Assembly: GCA_937990735.1 (NCBI GenBank)
Contig: CALKQT010000030.1
Coordinates: 1 to 64,000 of the forward strand
DNA length: 64,000 nucleotides
Direction: 5' to 3'
Source of the DNA: an uncultured Campylobacter sp.
GTDB taxonomy: Bacteria > Campylobacterota > Campylobacteria > Campylobacterales > Campylobacteraceae
Part shown: positions 1 through 7,432 of the stretch, in pieces
Layout of the letters: each line of letters starts with the position of its first letter
Numbering within the stretch: position 1 is the first letter of the stretch
Position numbers and translations under genes: made by a program
Notes under the pieces: model-generated
What the model was told of the DNA's origin: nothing
Database searches by the model: none
Seen by the model: only the letters and a program-made list of their open reading frames with translations

Positions 1-305
1 AAGAGGTAATTCTTCACAAAATTTCCCAAGGCAAAGAACGACATCAGAGCAAGGGTGAAATTTAATTGCCGCTAGATTGTCAAGCGCTGTTTGCAAATTG
101 TATGTCCTACACTTTATAAGGCAAAGGGATCTTTTTCAAATGCGTTTGATCCCAAAATCCTGACGCGGTTCCTTACCCTCCTTAAGCCCCTTTGTCAGGC
201 ATGAAGCGCGCTTTTTGCAATTTTCCCCGCCTATCCGTATAATTGAAGAACGTTCGGACAATCATTTTCCGACGAGGGCTCATTTCCTGAAAGGAAGCGA
301 AGTTC
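1..305. other. Non-coding leader upstream of the GC-rich segment
   Basis: No convincing gene is seen here. The stretch is less GC-rich than the genes that follow. It contains an inverted repeat GGGATC/GATCCC at 126-131 and 148-153, and a clear sigma70-type promoter at 215-243. I cannot tell whether it comes from the same donor as 306-2100; the promoter position suggests it does. Confidence 0.5.
215..243 (+). promoter_or_regulatory. sigma70-type promoter of the aminotransferase-phosphomutase operon
   Basis: TTGCAA at 215-220 and a perfect TATAAT at 238-243 are separated by exactly 17 bases. The predicted transcription start lies near 250, about 55 bases before the ATG at 306. The well-formed -35 box differs from the Campylobacter-type promoters in the rest of the window, where usually only the -10 box is recognisable. 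This agrees with a foreign origin of the segment. Confidence 0.65.
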
Positions 306-1394
306 ATGATCACCTATCCCATCGGTCTCGTACCCGGTCCCGTCTCGGTGCCCCCAAAGATCCGCGAGGCGTGGCTTACCGACTTCGGCAGCTCCGACCT
401 GGAGGCCGACTTTTTCGACCTGTACGCAAAAAACCAGAAGCTCGTCCAGACGCTGCTCGAGACGAAGGAGAGCGTCGTCATCACCTCCGGGGAGGCCATG
501 TCCATCCTGTGGGGCGGCGTCAAGAGCGCCCTGCGTCCGGGCGAGAGGTTGCTGGCCGTCGCCTCGGGGCTCTTCGGCGAGGGGTTCGCCGACATGGCCC
601 GCGCCATCGGGGCGGAGGCCGAGGTCGTGGCCTTCCCCTATGACGACGTCCCCGATCCCGGCAAGGTGCGGGAGGCCGTCCGGCGTTTTCGCCCTCAGGT
701 CGTCACCGCCGTGCACTGCGAGACCCCCAGCGGCACCCTGAACCCCCATCTCAGGGAACTGGGCGAAATCGCCCGTGAGGCGGACGCGCTGTTCGTCGTC
801 GACTTCGTGTCGAGCGGGGGCGGGGCCCCCATAGGGGTGGACGAGAGCCTCATCGACATCGGCCTTCTCGGAAGCCAGAAGGTGCTGTCGCTTCCCCCGT
901 CCCTGTCCGTCTCCACCGTCTCCGCGCGTGCCTGGAGCGTCTTCGAGCGCGTCGGGTACGGTGGATACGACGCCTATCTGCCCTGGCGCAGGGTCCCCGA
1001 GGTCCGGGCCATGCCCTACACGCACGACTGGCAGGGGATGACGGCGCTGAACGTCGCCCTGAACGCCATCATGGAGGAGGGGCCGCAGAACGCCTACGCC
1101 CGGCATGCCCGAGCGGCGAGCCTCTGCCGGACGATGGGGCGCGAGGCGGGGCTGACGCTCTTCCCCGCGCGGGAGGACATCTGCTCCCCCACCGTGACGG
1201 CCTTCAACGTTCCGGACGGCTGGACATGGCCGGAACTGGACGCCGCGCTGAGGAAGAAGGGGCTCGTCGCCGGAGGAAACTACGGGTCGCTGGACGGCCG
1301 GGTGTTCCGCATCGGGCACATGGGCAGCCAGGCCGACGAAGCTCTGGTGAAGAGGGGCATGGAGGTTCTCGGGGAGGTTCTGAGGAGCAAATGA
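306..1394 (+). CDS. Class V aminotransferase (serine-pyruvate / alanine-glyoxylate type)
   Basis: A 362-residue PLP-dependent aminotransferase of fold type I, class V. The early PGPV motif is typical of the alanine-glyoxylate/serine-pyruvate group. The Schiff-base lysine should be the K of GSQKVLSLPP, preceded by the PLP-contacting FVVDFVSS stretch. Family length is 350-390 residues, so it is complete. The ATG at 306 follows an AAAGGAAG ribosome site. It overlaps the next gene by four bases (ATGA). Codons end almost always in G or C, unlike nearly every other gene here, so this gene comes from a high-GC bacterium; a Synergistetes-type oral anaerobe is my guess. The exact substrate cannot be read from sequence. 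Confidence 0.85.
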   Translation: MITYPIGLVPGPVSVPPKIREAWLTDFGSSDLEADFFDLYAKNQKLVQTLLETKESVVITSGEAMSILWGGVKSALRPGERLLAVASGLFGEGFADMARAIGAEAEVVAFPYDDVPDPGKVREAVRRFRPQVVTAVHCETPSGTLNPHLRELGEIAREADALFVVDFVSSGGGAPIGVDESLIDIGLLGSQKVLSLPPSLSVSTVSARAWSVFERVGYGGYDAYLPWRRVPEVRAMPYTHDWQGMTALNVALNAIMEEGPQNAYARHARAASLCRTMGREAGLTLFPAREDICSPTVTAFNVPDGWTWPELDAALRKKGLVAGGNYGSLDGRVFRIGHMGSQADEALVKRGMEVLGEVLRSK

Positions 1395-2722
1395 AAGGGA
1401 ACATCTCGCCGGAGATATTCAGGGAGTATGACATCCGGGGCGACGCGGAACGGGATCTGACGGACGGCGTCGTGGAGGCCATAGGCAGGGCCTACGGCAC
1501 CTGGCTGAGGGAGAGGGCGGTCAGCCGCGTCTCCGTGGGGGGAGACGTCAGGCTCTCGACCCCGCGCATCCGGTCCGCCGTCGTCCGGGGGCTCACCGCC
1601 TCGGGCATCGATATTGTCGATATCGGGACCGTCACGACCCCCATGCTCTACTGGAGCATGCATCACCTCGACCTGAGGGGCGCGGTCATGATCACGGGCA
1701 GCCACAACCCGCCCAACATGAACGGCCTGAAGCTGGGCTACGACAACGCCACGCTCTGGGGCGACAGCATACAGGAGGTGCGGCGCCTGACGGAGTCGGA
1801 CCTTCCGACCGTCGGCCCGGGGACGGTCACGGCGCGGGACATCACGGACGACTATCTGGCGATGCTCGCCTCCAGGTTCGAACCCTTCTCCCGCACCTTC
1901 AAGGTGGTCTGCGACAGCGGCAACGGAACCGCCGGCCCCATCGCCGAGCGCTTCTTCAAGTCGCTGGGCTGCGCCTGCATCCCCCTCTATGCGGAGCCGG
2001 ACGGCCGCTTCCCCAACCACCACCCGGACCCGCAGAAACGCGAGAACCTCCAGGACCTGATCGAGAAGGTCAAGGCGTCGGGGGCGGACGTCGGGTTTGC
2101 CTTCGACGGGGATGCCGATAGGCTCGTAGTCGTGGACGAAAACGGCGAGATCATCCACGGCGACGCGCTGCTTGGAATTTTAGCAGTCTATTTGAAAGGA
2201 AAAAATCGCTTAGCAGGCAATAAAATGGTAGCCACAGTGATGAGTAACTCCGCGCTGGAGGATTTTTTAGCTAAACACGACATCGCGCTTCATCGCTGCA
2301 ATGTAGGCGATAAATTCGTACTTGAGACGATGCACGAGCTAGGCGCAAATTTTGGTGGCGAGCAGAGCGGGCACGTAATCTTCGGCGATTACGCCAAAAC
2401 GGGCGACGGCATCGCAAGCGCGCTGCAATTCGCCGCCTGCATGCTGGATATGAAAAAGAAGGCAAGCGAATTTTCGGGGATGATTAAGCCGTATCCTCAA
2501 ATTTTACGAAATTTAAAGATCGCGGATAAAAAGCCGCTTGAAAAATTAAAAGGGCTAAAGGAGCTTGAAGTAAGCCTCAAAGCGGATAAGATCCGCTCGC
2601 TCTTTCGCTACTCCGGCACCGAAAACGTTATCCGCCTCTTAATCGAGGGCAAAAACGAAAAACTGCTGCAAAAGCGAATGGACGAGGTCGAGAAATTTTT
2701 TACCAAAGCCCTAAATGAATAG
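1391..2722 (+). CDS. Chimeric phosphohexomutase: PMM/PGM N-terminal half fused to GlmM C-terminal half
   Basis: A 443-residue alpha-D-phosphohexomutase reading frame made of two parts. Residues 1 to ~240 are of the phosphomannomutase/phosphoglucomutase type: EYDIRG near the start and the active-site serine in TGSHNPPNMNG. They use GC-rich codons. From about residue 245 on, the sequence is a GlmM (phosphoglucosamine mutase) of Campylobacter type, with the sugar-specificity loop GGEQSGH, SDYAKTGDG-like GDYAKTGDG and the phosphate loop RYSGTEN, in AT-rich codons. The metal loop DGDADR lies at the joint. The start is the ATG at 1391 (AGGAG at 1383-1387), inside the aminotransferase stop. lspA follows, as it follows glmM in C. 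jejuni. Most probably an assembly artefact replacing the real glmM N-terminus; if real, it is a domain-swapped enzyme. Confidence 0.8.
   Translation: MKGNISPEIFREYDIRGDAERDLTDGVVEAIGRAYGTWLRERAVSRVSVGGDVRLSTPRIRSAVVRGLTASGIDIVDIGTVTTPMLYWSMHHLDLRGAVMITGSHNPPNMNGLKLGYDNATLWGDSIQEVRRLTESDLPTVGPGTVTARDITDDYLAMLASRFEPFSRTFKVVCDSGNGTAGPIAERFFKSLGCACIPLYAEPDGRFPNHHPDPQKRENLQDLIEKVKASGADVGFAFDGDADRLVVVDENGEIIHGDALLGILAVYLKGKNRLAGNKMVATVMSNSALEDFLAKHDIALHRCNVGDKFVLETMHELGANFGGEQSGHVIFGDYAKTGDGIASALQFAACMLDMKKKASEFSGMIKPYPQILRNLKIADKKPLEKLKGLKELEVSLKADKIRSLFRYSGTENVIRLLIEGKNEKLLQKRMDEVEKFFTKALNE
2108..2172 (+). other. Composition breakpoint between GC-rich and Campylobacter sequence
   Basis: Codons up to about 2115 are of the GC-rich type (runs such as TCG GGG GCG GAC GTC GGG). 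From CTT GGA ATT TTA GCA at about 2169 they are plainly AT-rich. The stretch between encodes the family-wide motif FDGDADRLVVVDENG, where two different phosphohexomutase genes can share a long exact match. Such a match is where an assembler or a recombination event would cross over. Confidence 0.8.
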
Positions 2723-2820
2723 CAATTTTATAAAATTTTTCGGCGCGGCAAACTGCCAGCTCCACACGAAAAGCGCAGGCAAAAAACGCAGGCTTTATAT
2801 ATTTAAATTTGGATTGCGAG

Positions 2821-3282
2821 ATGACTAAGACCTGTATTAAATTTATCCTGCTTTTTGCGGTGATCTTCGCGATCGATCAAGCGATCAAAATTCTGTTTTT
2901 AAACGGCTTTTCGTGGCAGGGGGAGTTTTTTTCGCTAGAGCTTACGCTTAACCGCGGCGTTGCGTTTTCGATGTTTGCGTTTTTGGGCGAAAATTTAAAA
3001 TTTATCCAGATCGTGCTGATCTTGGCGCTTGCGGCGTATGTATTTTGTCATAAAAAACTCTTTTGCGAACACTGGATGCCGTTTGCGCTGATGCTTGCGG
3101 GAGGTTGCTCAAATTTACTTGATCGCTTCATTCGCGGTGGCGTCGTGGATTACGTCGCGTGGCATAAATGGTTTGAGTTTGCGGTGTTTAATTTTGCCGA
3201 CGTGATGATAGATCTGGCCGTAGTGATTTTTATTTTTCAGGGCTTACGCACCGCAAAAAAGGAGAAAAATGAAGAGAAATAA
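2821..3282 (+). CDS. lspA: Lipoprotein signal peptidase (signal peptidase II)
   Basis: A 153-residue inner-membrane aspartyl protease that removes signal peptides from prolipoproteins after diacylglyceryl transfer. Four hydrophobic segments are visible. The catalytic pair is D101 in SNLLDRF and D127 in FNFADV, both in family-typical context; NRGVAFS is the conserved asparagine/glycine motif. I place the start at ATG 2821 (MTKTCIKF), with a GGA seven bases upstream; a TTG at 2809 would add four residues. The end overlaps the next gene by 14 bases, so the two are probably translated together. The position after glmM matches C. jejuni. Confidence 0.93.
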   Translation: MTKTCIKFILLFAVIFAIDQAIKILFLNGFSWQGEFFSLELTLNRGVAFSMFAFLGENLKFIQIVLILALAAYVFCHKKLFCEHWMPFALMLAGGCSNLLDRFIRGGVVDYVAWHKWFEFAVFNFADVMIDLAVVIFIFQGLRTAKKEKNEEK

Positions 3283-3661
3283 TTATATCGCTTACGCGCT
3301 TTGGTTTTTAGGTGCGTTTTCGTGGATCGCAGCTATGCCGATTGGCGGCGGACTGCATAGAATTTATTGCGGCAAATTTATCAGCGGATTTGCTCAAATC
3401 GCGCTATTTTGGCTGGGAAGTTTTACACTATGGTTTTTGGTGGGCTTTTTGTTTTGGGCGATTTGGGGAATTTGGATTTTGCTAGACATATTTTTCGTAG
3501 GAATTTGGGTAGAAGATTTAAATGCTTTTGAAAGCGAGACGGAGGAGGACGACTATGAGGGGCGTCTGAAAAAGGTCGATGCACTTTATGAGCTGTATCA
3601 AAAAGGCGCGATTTCCAAAGAGGAATTCGAAGCGCGAAAAGAAATTTTAATGAGAGATTAA
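3269..3661 (+). CDS. TM2-domain membrane protein with SHOCT-like C-terminus
   Basis: 130 residues. Residues ~5-85 form a TM2-type module with two or three hydrophobic helices and the GGGLHRIYCGKF turn, followed by an acidic linker. The last ~28 residues (VDALYELYQKGAISKEEFEAR) match the SHOCT pattern, a short helical oligomerisation motif common at the C-termini of small membrane proteins. AAGGAG lies just before the ATG, inside the end of lspA. No enzymatic function is indicated. Expression is coupled to lspA and probably to the hemJ-like gene 10 bases downstream. Confidence 0.75.
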   Translation: MKRNNYIAYALWFLGAFSWIAAMPIGGGLHRIYCGKFISGFAQIALFWLGSFTLWFLVGFLFWAIWGIWILLDIFFVGIWVEDLNAFESETEEDDYEGRLKKVDALYELYQKGAISKEEFEARKEILMRD

Positions 3662-3671
3662 GGAGGCTAAA

Positions 3672-4112
3672 ATGAGTTACTATTGGTTTAAATTTGTCCA
3701 TTTTGCGGGCTTTATTTCATGGATGGCGATGCTATTTTATATGCCGCGTCTGTATGTTTATCACGCTGAAAATTTAGACAAGCCGGATTTCGTAAAGGTC
3801 GTTAAAAAAATGGAGCGGATGCTGTATCACGCGATCGGCTGGATAGCGATGGCAGTGACGGTTTTTAGCGGCGTGATGCTTATCGTTTTAAATCCGGGGC
3901 TTATGAAAATGGGGTATTTTCATCTAAAGTTGTTAGCCGGGGTTTTGCTAATCTGTTATCATTTGTGGCTGTATTATTATATGTATAAATTTGAAAAAAA
4001 CGAGTGTCACAGGAGCGGAAAATACTTCCGTGCGATCAACGAAGGCCCTACGATCATAATGTTTATAATACTTTATGCAATGCTAATAATGCCGAATTTA
4101 CCGAGCAACTAG
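3672..4112 (+). CDS. hemJ: HemJ-type protoporphyrinogen IX oxidase
   Basis: A 146-residue integral membrane protein with four hydrophobic helices. The N-terminal WFKFVHFAGFISWMAMLFYMPRLYVYHA segment is the hallmark of HemJ (formerly UPF0093), including the conserved histidine near residue 10 and the arginine of MPRL; the INEGPT motif near the C-terminus also fits. HemJ oxidises protoporphyrinogen IX to protoporphyrin IX in haem synthesis, using a bound b-type haem. A strong AAGGAGG lies 5 bases before the ATG. It is the usual protoporphyrinogen oxidase in epsilonproteobacteria lacking HemG or HemY. Haem demand is plausible here because a dihaem peroxidase is encoded further on. Confidence 0.85.
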   Translation: MSYYWFKFVHFAGFISWMAMLFYMPRLYVYHAENLDKPDFVKVVKKMERMLYHAIGWIAMAVTVFSGVMLIVLNPGLMKMGYFHLKLLAGVLLICYHLWLYYYMYKFEKNECHRSGKYFRAINEGPTIIMFIILYAMLIMPNLPSN

Positions 4113-4177
4113 CCCGTTTTGATAAAAATTTAATTAAAATTTGCATAAAATTAAGGCAAAATTTTTAAAGGAAGCAT

Positions 4178-5341
4178 GTGCAACATATCATTAAGAAAAT
4201 TTTATCAAGCGAAAGTAGCGCCGGCGTTATATTACTTCTATCCGCGGTTTTTGCGATCGTAGCTCAAAACGTAGAATTTTTATCGAAATATTACGAAGCG
4301 TTTTTACATCTAAGCTTCACTATAGGCGTGGGTTCTGCGAAACTTGATGAATCGATGCATTTTTTAGTAAATGATGTGCTTATGGCGATATTTTTCTTTG
4401 CCATCGGACTTGAGCTAAAGCGCGAAAAGATCGAAGGGCAGCTGCGCCATTTCTCTCAAATTCTACTTCCTAGCTTCGCGGCTTTAGGCGGAGTAATGAT
4501 GCCTGCGATCATATTTTCGATCATCAACTGGGGCGATGCCGTCGCGATGAAGGGCTGGGCGATCCCGACGGCGACCGATATCGCCTTTGCCGTGGGCGTG
4601 ATGGCACTTTTAGGCAAAAAAATCCCGGCTAGTCTTAAAATTTTTGTTTTGACACTTGCGATAATGGACGATCTGTGTGCAATTTTAATCATCGCTTTGT
4701 TTTATTCCTCTACCATAAACGCAATCTATCTAGGCGGCGCGGCTTCCTGTGTCGCAATAATGCTAGCGATGAGCAGACTTGGCGTCGATAAAAAGCTTCC
4801 GTTTATCATCGTAGCCGTCGTACTGTGGGTGATGGTACTAAACTCCGGTATCCACGCGACTATCGCAGGAGTGCTTGCGGGCTTTTGCATCCCGCTTAAG
4901 ACCCGCTCGGGTTCGATGTTAAAGGATATGGAGCACGGCCTAGCTTACCCAGTAAATTTCTTCATCTTGCCGATCTTTGCCTTTACAAACGCAGGCGTTT
5001 CGCTAGCAGGCATTAGTCCTAGCTTCCTTTTCGGTCCGGTGCCGATGGGCATTATGCTCGGACTATTTTTCGGTAAACAGATCGGAATTTTTGCCTTTAG
5101 CTGGATCTTAATCAAAGCCAAAATCGCCTACATGCCCGAAAACGCGGGCTGGCCGCAGCTTTACGCCGTAGCAATCATCTGTGGTATCGGCTTTACGATG
5201 GCGCTTTTCGTCGATGGCCTCGCATATGGCGGCAGTGATATGTATCATTACACAGACAAGCTTGCAGTATTTTTAGGCTCGATAATTTCCGGAGTAGTGG
5301 GATTTTTCGTCGCAAAAGCAGTCGCGGTAAAACAAAGCTAA
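4178..5341 (+). CDS. nhaA: Na+/H+ antiporter NhaA
   Basis: A 387-residue inner-membrane electrogenic antiporter exchanging 2 H+ for 1 Na+, for sodium and pH homeostasis. The paired aspartates D164-D165 (LAIMDDLCA) and D134 in PTATDIAFAVG correspond to the D163/D164 and D133 of the E. coli protein, all in canonical context. About twelve hydrophobic helices are visible; length is normal. The start is the GTG at 4178, five bases after AAAGGA; an ATG two bases earlier is in another frame. It stands alone, with a hairpin downstream before convergent genes. Confidence 0.95.
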   Translation: MQHIIKKILSSESSAGVILLLSAVFAIVAQNVEFLSKYYEAFLHLSFTIGVGSAKLDESMHFLVNDVLMAIFFFAIGLELKREKIEGQLRHFSQILLPSFAALGGVMMPAIIFSIINWGDAVAMKGWAIPTATDIAFAVGVMALLGKKIPASLKIFVLTLAIMDDLCAILIIALFYSSTINAIYLGGAASCVAIMLAMSRLGVDKKLPFIIVAVVLWVMVLNSGIHATIAGVLAGFCIPLKTRSGSMLKDMEHGLAYPVNFFILPIFAFTNAGVSLAGISPSFLFGPVPMGIMLGLFFGKQIGIFAFSWILIKAKIAYMPENAGWPQLYAVAIICGIGFTMALFVDGLAYGGSDMYHYTDKLAVFLGSIISGVVGFFVAKAVAVKQS

Positions 5342-5400
5342 AATCCGTAAAGGGTTAGAGTCTTAAAATTCTACGAGTAACACAAAATTTGAAAATTCTA

Positions 5401-5432
5401 CCGCTCAAAAAATTTCAAAATTTTAAGAGCGG
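5401..5432. terminator. Hairpin between convergent nhaA and cysteine hydrolase genes
   Basis: CCGCTC at 5401-5406 pairs with GAGCGG at 5427-5432. The inner A/T tract can extend the stem after a two-base mismatch, leaving almost no loop. It sits between two convergent genes, where a bidirectional terminator is expected. No clean T-run follows on either strand, so the call is tentative. Confidence 0.4.
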
Positions 5433-5498
5433 CTCTAAATTTTAAAAATTTATACGCTACAAAATTTTGCTTAAAATTCTATTTGAACCAAGCGCAGC

Positions 5499-6026
5499 TT
5501 AAATTACCAAAATCCCCGCATTTTGCATTAAGTTTAGCGCGCATTCGTCGTAGTAGCCGCGCTCATGGTTCGGCGCATCGTAGGTAGCTACTGCATCACG
5601 CGGAACGATGACGTCCTTATCCTCACCAGTTTCATTGAGATAGGTGCGCAGGCTAAGCGCAAACTGCATCACGCAGATGTCGGTGCAACAGCCCGTAATC
5701 ACAAAGCGATCGAAGCCGTCCAGAATTTTCTTATCCAAATTATGAAAGCCGTTCGTACTGCGCTTAAAAGTGACGTTTTGCTCGCTTACGCAGGGCGCGA
5801 GTTCCTCGATCACCTCCGCTTCGGGCGAGCCAACTAGACAGTGGATCGGATAGCGCTTCATCTCCAAATCCCGCTCGGCGTGAGCGTCGCAGATGAAATG
5901 CACGTTTTTCGCCGCTTCTATCTGTTTAAGCACCGCAGGAGCAATCTTTGCTATGCTAGGATCGGCCATCGCGCCGAATTTTACGAAGCCGTTTAGCATA
6001 TCGATCACAAATACCAAAGTTTTCAT
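5499..6026 (-). CDS. Isochorismatase-family cysteine hydrolase (nicotinamidase-like)
   Basis: 175 residues with the catalytic triad pattern of the family: aspartate in VFVIDMLNGF, lysine in TFKRSTNGF, and cysteine in VITGCCTDICV. Family members hydrolyse nicotinamide, N-carbamoyl compounds or isochorismate; the short length and the DAH segment resemble nicotinamidase-like enzymes, which have a metal site. The preferred start is ATG 6026; its A is also the last base of the upstream gene's TGA (TGATG), with GGAG five bases before. The TTG at 6029 is too close to the ribosome site. Coupling to the nitrilase-type gene suggests linked amide hydrolysis, for example in NAD or amide salvage (inference). 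Confidence 0.8.
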   Translation of the reverse strand: MKTLVFVIDMLNGFVKFGAMADPSIAKIAPAVLKQIEAAKNVHFICDAHAERDLEMKRYPIHCLVGSPEAEVIEELAPCVSEQNVTFKRSTNGFHNLDKKILDGFDRFVITGCCTDICVMQFALSLRTYLNETGEDKDVIVPRDAVATYDAPNHERGYYDECALNLMQNAGILVI

Positions 6027-6832
6027 CAAAACTCCTTATAAATTTCAGGTTTCATATCTTTTAAAAGATCCATTTTAGCGCGAAATTTTAAAATTTCATC
6101 TAAATTCGCCCGAGCGATCTTCACGGCCTCTTTTTTGCCTAGGCGCGCGACGATCTCGCCGCCGGGACCGATCAGCATGGAATTTCCGCCGAAACTCTCG
6201 CCCTGCCCCGTATCGCCGCAACCGTTTACCGCGCAGATAAAAATTTGATTTTCGATCGCGCGGGCCTTAGCGAGCATGATAAAATGCTCTATGCGACTTT
6301 GCGCAAACTGCGCAATCACAAAAACTATCTGTGCGCCGCGAAGCGCTAAGGCGCGAAAAATTTCACAAAAGCGCAGATCGTAGCAGATCGCGACGCCGAT
6401 TTTAAACGCGCGATTTTGAAATTTTATCTCGCAAATGCCTAGCTTATCTCCGCCGCTTACGATCTCGTTTTCGTGAGCGAGCGAGAAGGCGTGGATCTTG
6501 TCGTAGCGTAAAATTTCGGCTCCGTTTTGATAGATAAAAGCGGAATTGTAAATTTTATCTTGCCTAGAATTTATCGCTCCGCCAATCAAAACAGCGCCGC
6601 TTTTTCGAGAAATTTCGCTTAAAAATCCCTTCGTTCGCGCAGCTCCCGCGTCGGATAAGCGCTTGAAATTTTGTACACAAAAGCCCGTGTTAAAGACCTC
6701 GGGCAGGACCGCTACGTCCGCGCCGTGTTTTAACGCGCGATCGATCAGCCTGCGCGCGCGGATAAAATTTTGCTCGCAATCTACGGAATTTTGAGCCATT
6801 TTCACGTCCATTTGCAAAATAGCGATTTTCAT
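6026..6832 (-). CDS. Carbon-nitrogen hydrolase (nitrilase superfamily, omega-amidase/YafV-like)
   Basis: 268 residues. The nitrilase-superfamily triad is complete: E45 in LPEVFNTGF, lysine in RYDKIHAF, and cysteine in VAICYDLRF. The whole is one carbon-nitrogen hydrolase domain. LPEVFNTGF and CYDLRFCE are closest to omega-amidase/YafV-type enzymes, which hydrolyse 2-oxoglutaramate-like amides as part of metabolite repair; N-carbamoylputrescine amidase is an alternative. It is cytoplasmic with no signal peptide. The TGATG junction couples it to the downstream cysteine hydrolase, and ruvC lies 10 bases upstream, so ruvC, this gene and the hydrolase look co-transcribed. Confidence 0.82.
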   Translation of the reverse strand: MKIAILQMDVKMAQNSVDCEQNFIRARRLIDRALKHGADVAVLPEVFNTGFCVQNFKRLSDAGAARTKGFLSEISRKSGAVLIGGAINSRQDKIYNSAFIYQNGAEILRYDKIHAFSLAHENEIVSGGDKLGICEIKFQNRAFKIGVAICYDLRFCEIFRALALRGAQIVFVIAQFAQSRIEHFIMLAKARAIENQIFICAVNGCGDTGQGESFGGNSMLIGPGGEIVARLGKKEAVKIARANLDEILKFRAKMDLLKDMKPEIYKEF

Positions 6833-6842
6833 ATAAATCCTC

Positions 6843-7322
6843 CTATTTAGGCGCTAAGCGTATAACATTTGCATGCGTAAGCGCGATAGCTATAGCATCC
6901 GTAATATCAAGCGGCTTAATCTCCTTATTAATCCCCAAGATCCGCTTCACCATGAACGCAACTTGCTCCTTCGCCGCCTTTGCTTTGCCCGTGACCGATT
7001 TTTTTATCTGAAGCGGCGTGTATTCGGCAAAATTTCCAAAAATTTGTAAAATTTTAAGGGCTAGCGCGCCGCGAAACTGAGCGAGCTTTAAAACAGACTG
7101 CGGATTATAGGCATAAAACATCGATTCTATCGCGACCTCATCGATCTTATGAGCGCTAAAAATTTGATCAATCGCCTCACTCATCTGCGTCATTTGAAAT
7201 TGCACGTTTTCGGCCTTCATTTTCACAAGTCCCGCTTCAATAAGAACAATCTTATTCACGTCCTTTTCCAAAATAGCATAGCCTAAATTTCTAGTTCCGG
7301 GATCAATTCCTAAAATTTTCAT
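6843..7322 (-). CDS. ruvC: Holliday junction resolvase RuvC
   Basis: 159 residues. RuvC cuts Holliday junctions symmetrically as a dimer, working with RuvAB. The RNase H-like fold motifs are visible: [11 protein letters not shown] (first catalytic aspartate), [10 protein letters not shown] (glutamate) and the C-terminal [12 protein letters not shown] aspartates. The start is taken as ATG 7320-7322, with AAGG five bases before; a GTG at 7328 would add two residues. It is divergent from dnaA with the DnaA-box cluster between them, as in other Campylobacter. Confidence 0.92.
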   Translation of the reverse strand: MKILGIDPGTRNLGYAILEKDVNKIVLIEAGLVKMKAENVQFQMTQMSEAIDQIFSAHKIDEVAIESMFYAYNPQSVLKLAQFRGALALKILQIFGNFAEYTPLQIKKSVTGKAKAAKEQVAFMVKRILGINKEIKPLDITDAIAIALTHANVIRLAPK

Positions 7323-7337
7323 AGCCACCTTTCACAC

Positions 7338-7366
7338 TTATTCACAGTTTAATCACAAGTGAATAA
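7338..7366. promoter_or_regulatory. DnaA-box cluster upstream of dnaA
   Basis: TTATTCACA at 7338-7346 is a perfect match to the epsilonproteobacterial DnaA box. TTAATCACA at 7349-7357 differs at one base, and AGTGAATAA at 7358-7366 is an inverted copy (TTATTCACT) with one difference. Three boxes in 29 bases in front of dnaA suggest autoregulation by DnaA and perhaps one half of a bipartite origin, as known in Helicobacter. A -10-like TAAAAT lies at 7401-7406. Confidence 0.75.
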
Positions 7367-7432
7367 ACTTAAATTTACCGCAAATTTAGTGAAATTTAGC
7401 TAAAATAGCGGCTTAATTTATAAGGGAATTTT

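Noticed and set aside
231..1319. Long minus-strand frame over the GC-rich aminotransferase
   Set aside because: High GC keeps several frames open; the plus-strand frame carries the family motifs and the promoter.
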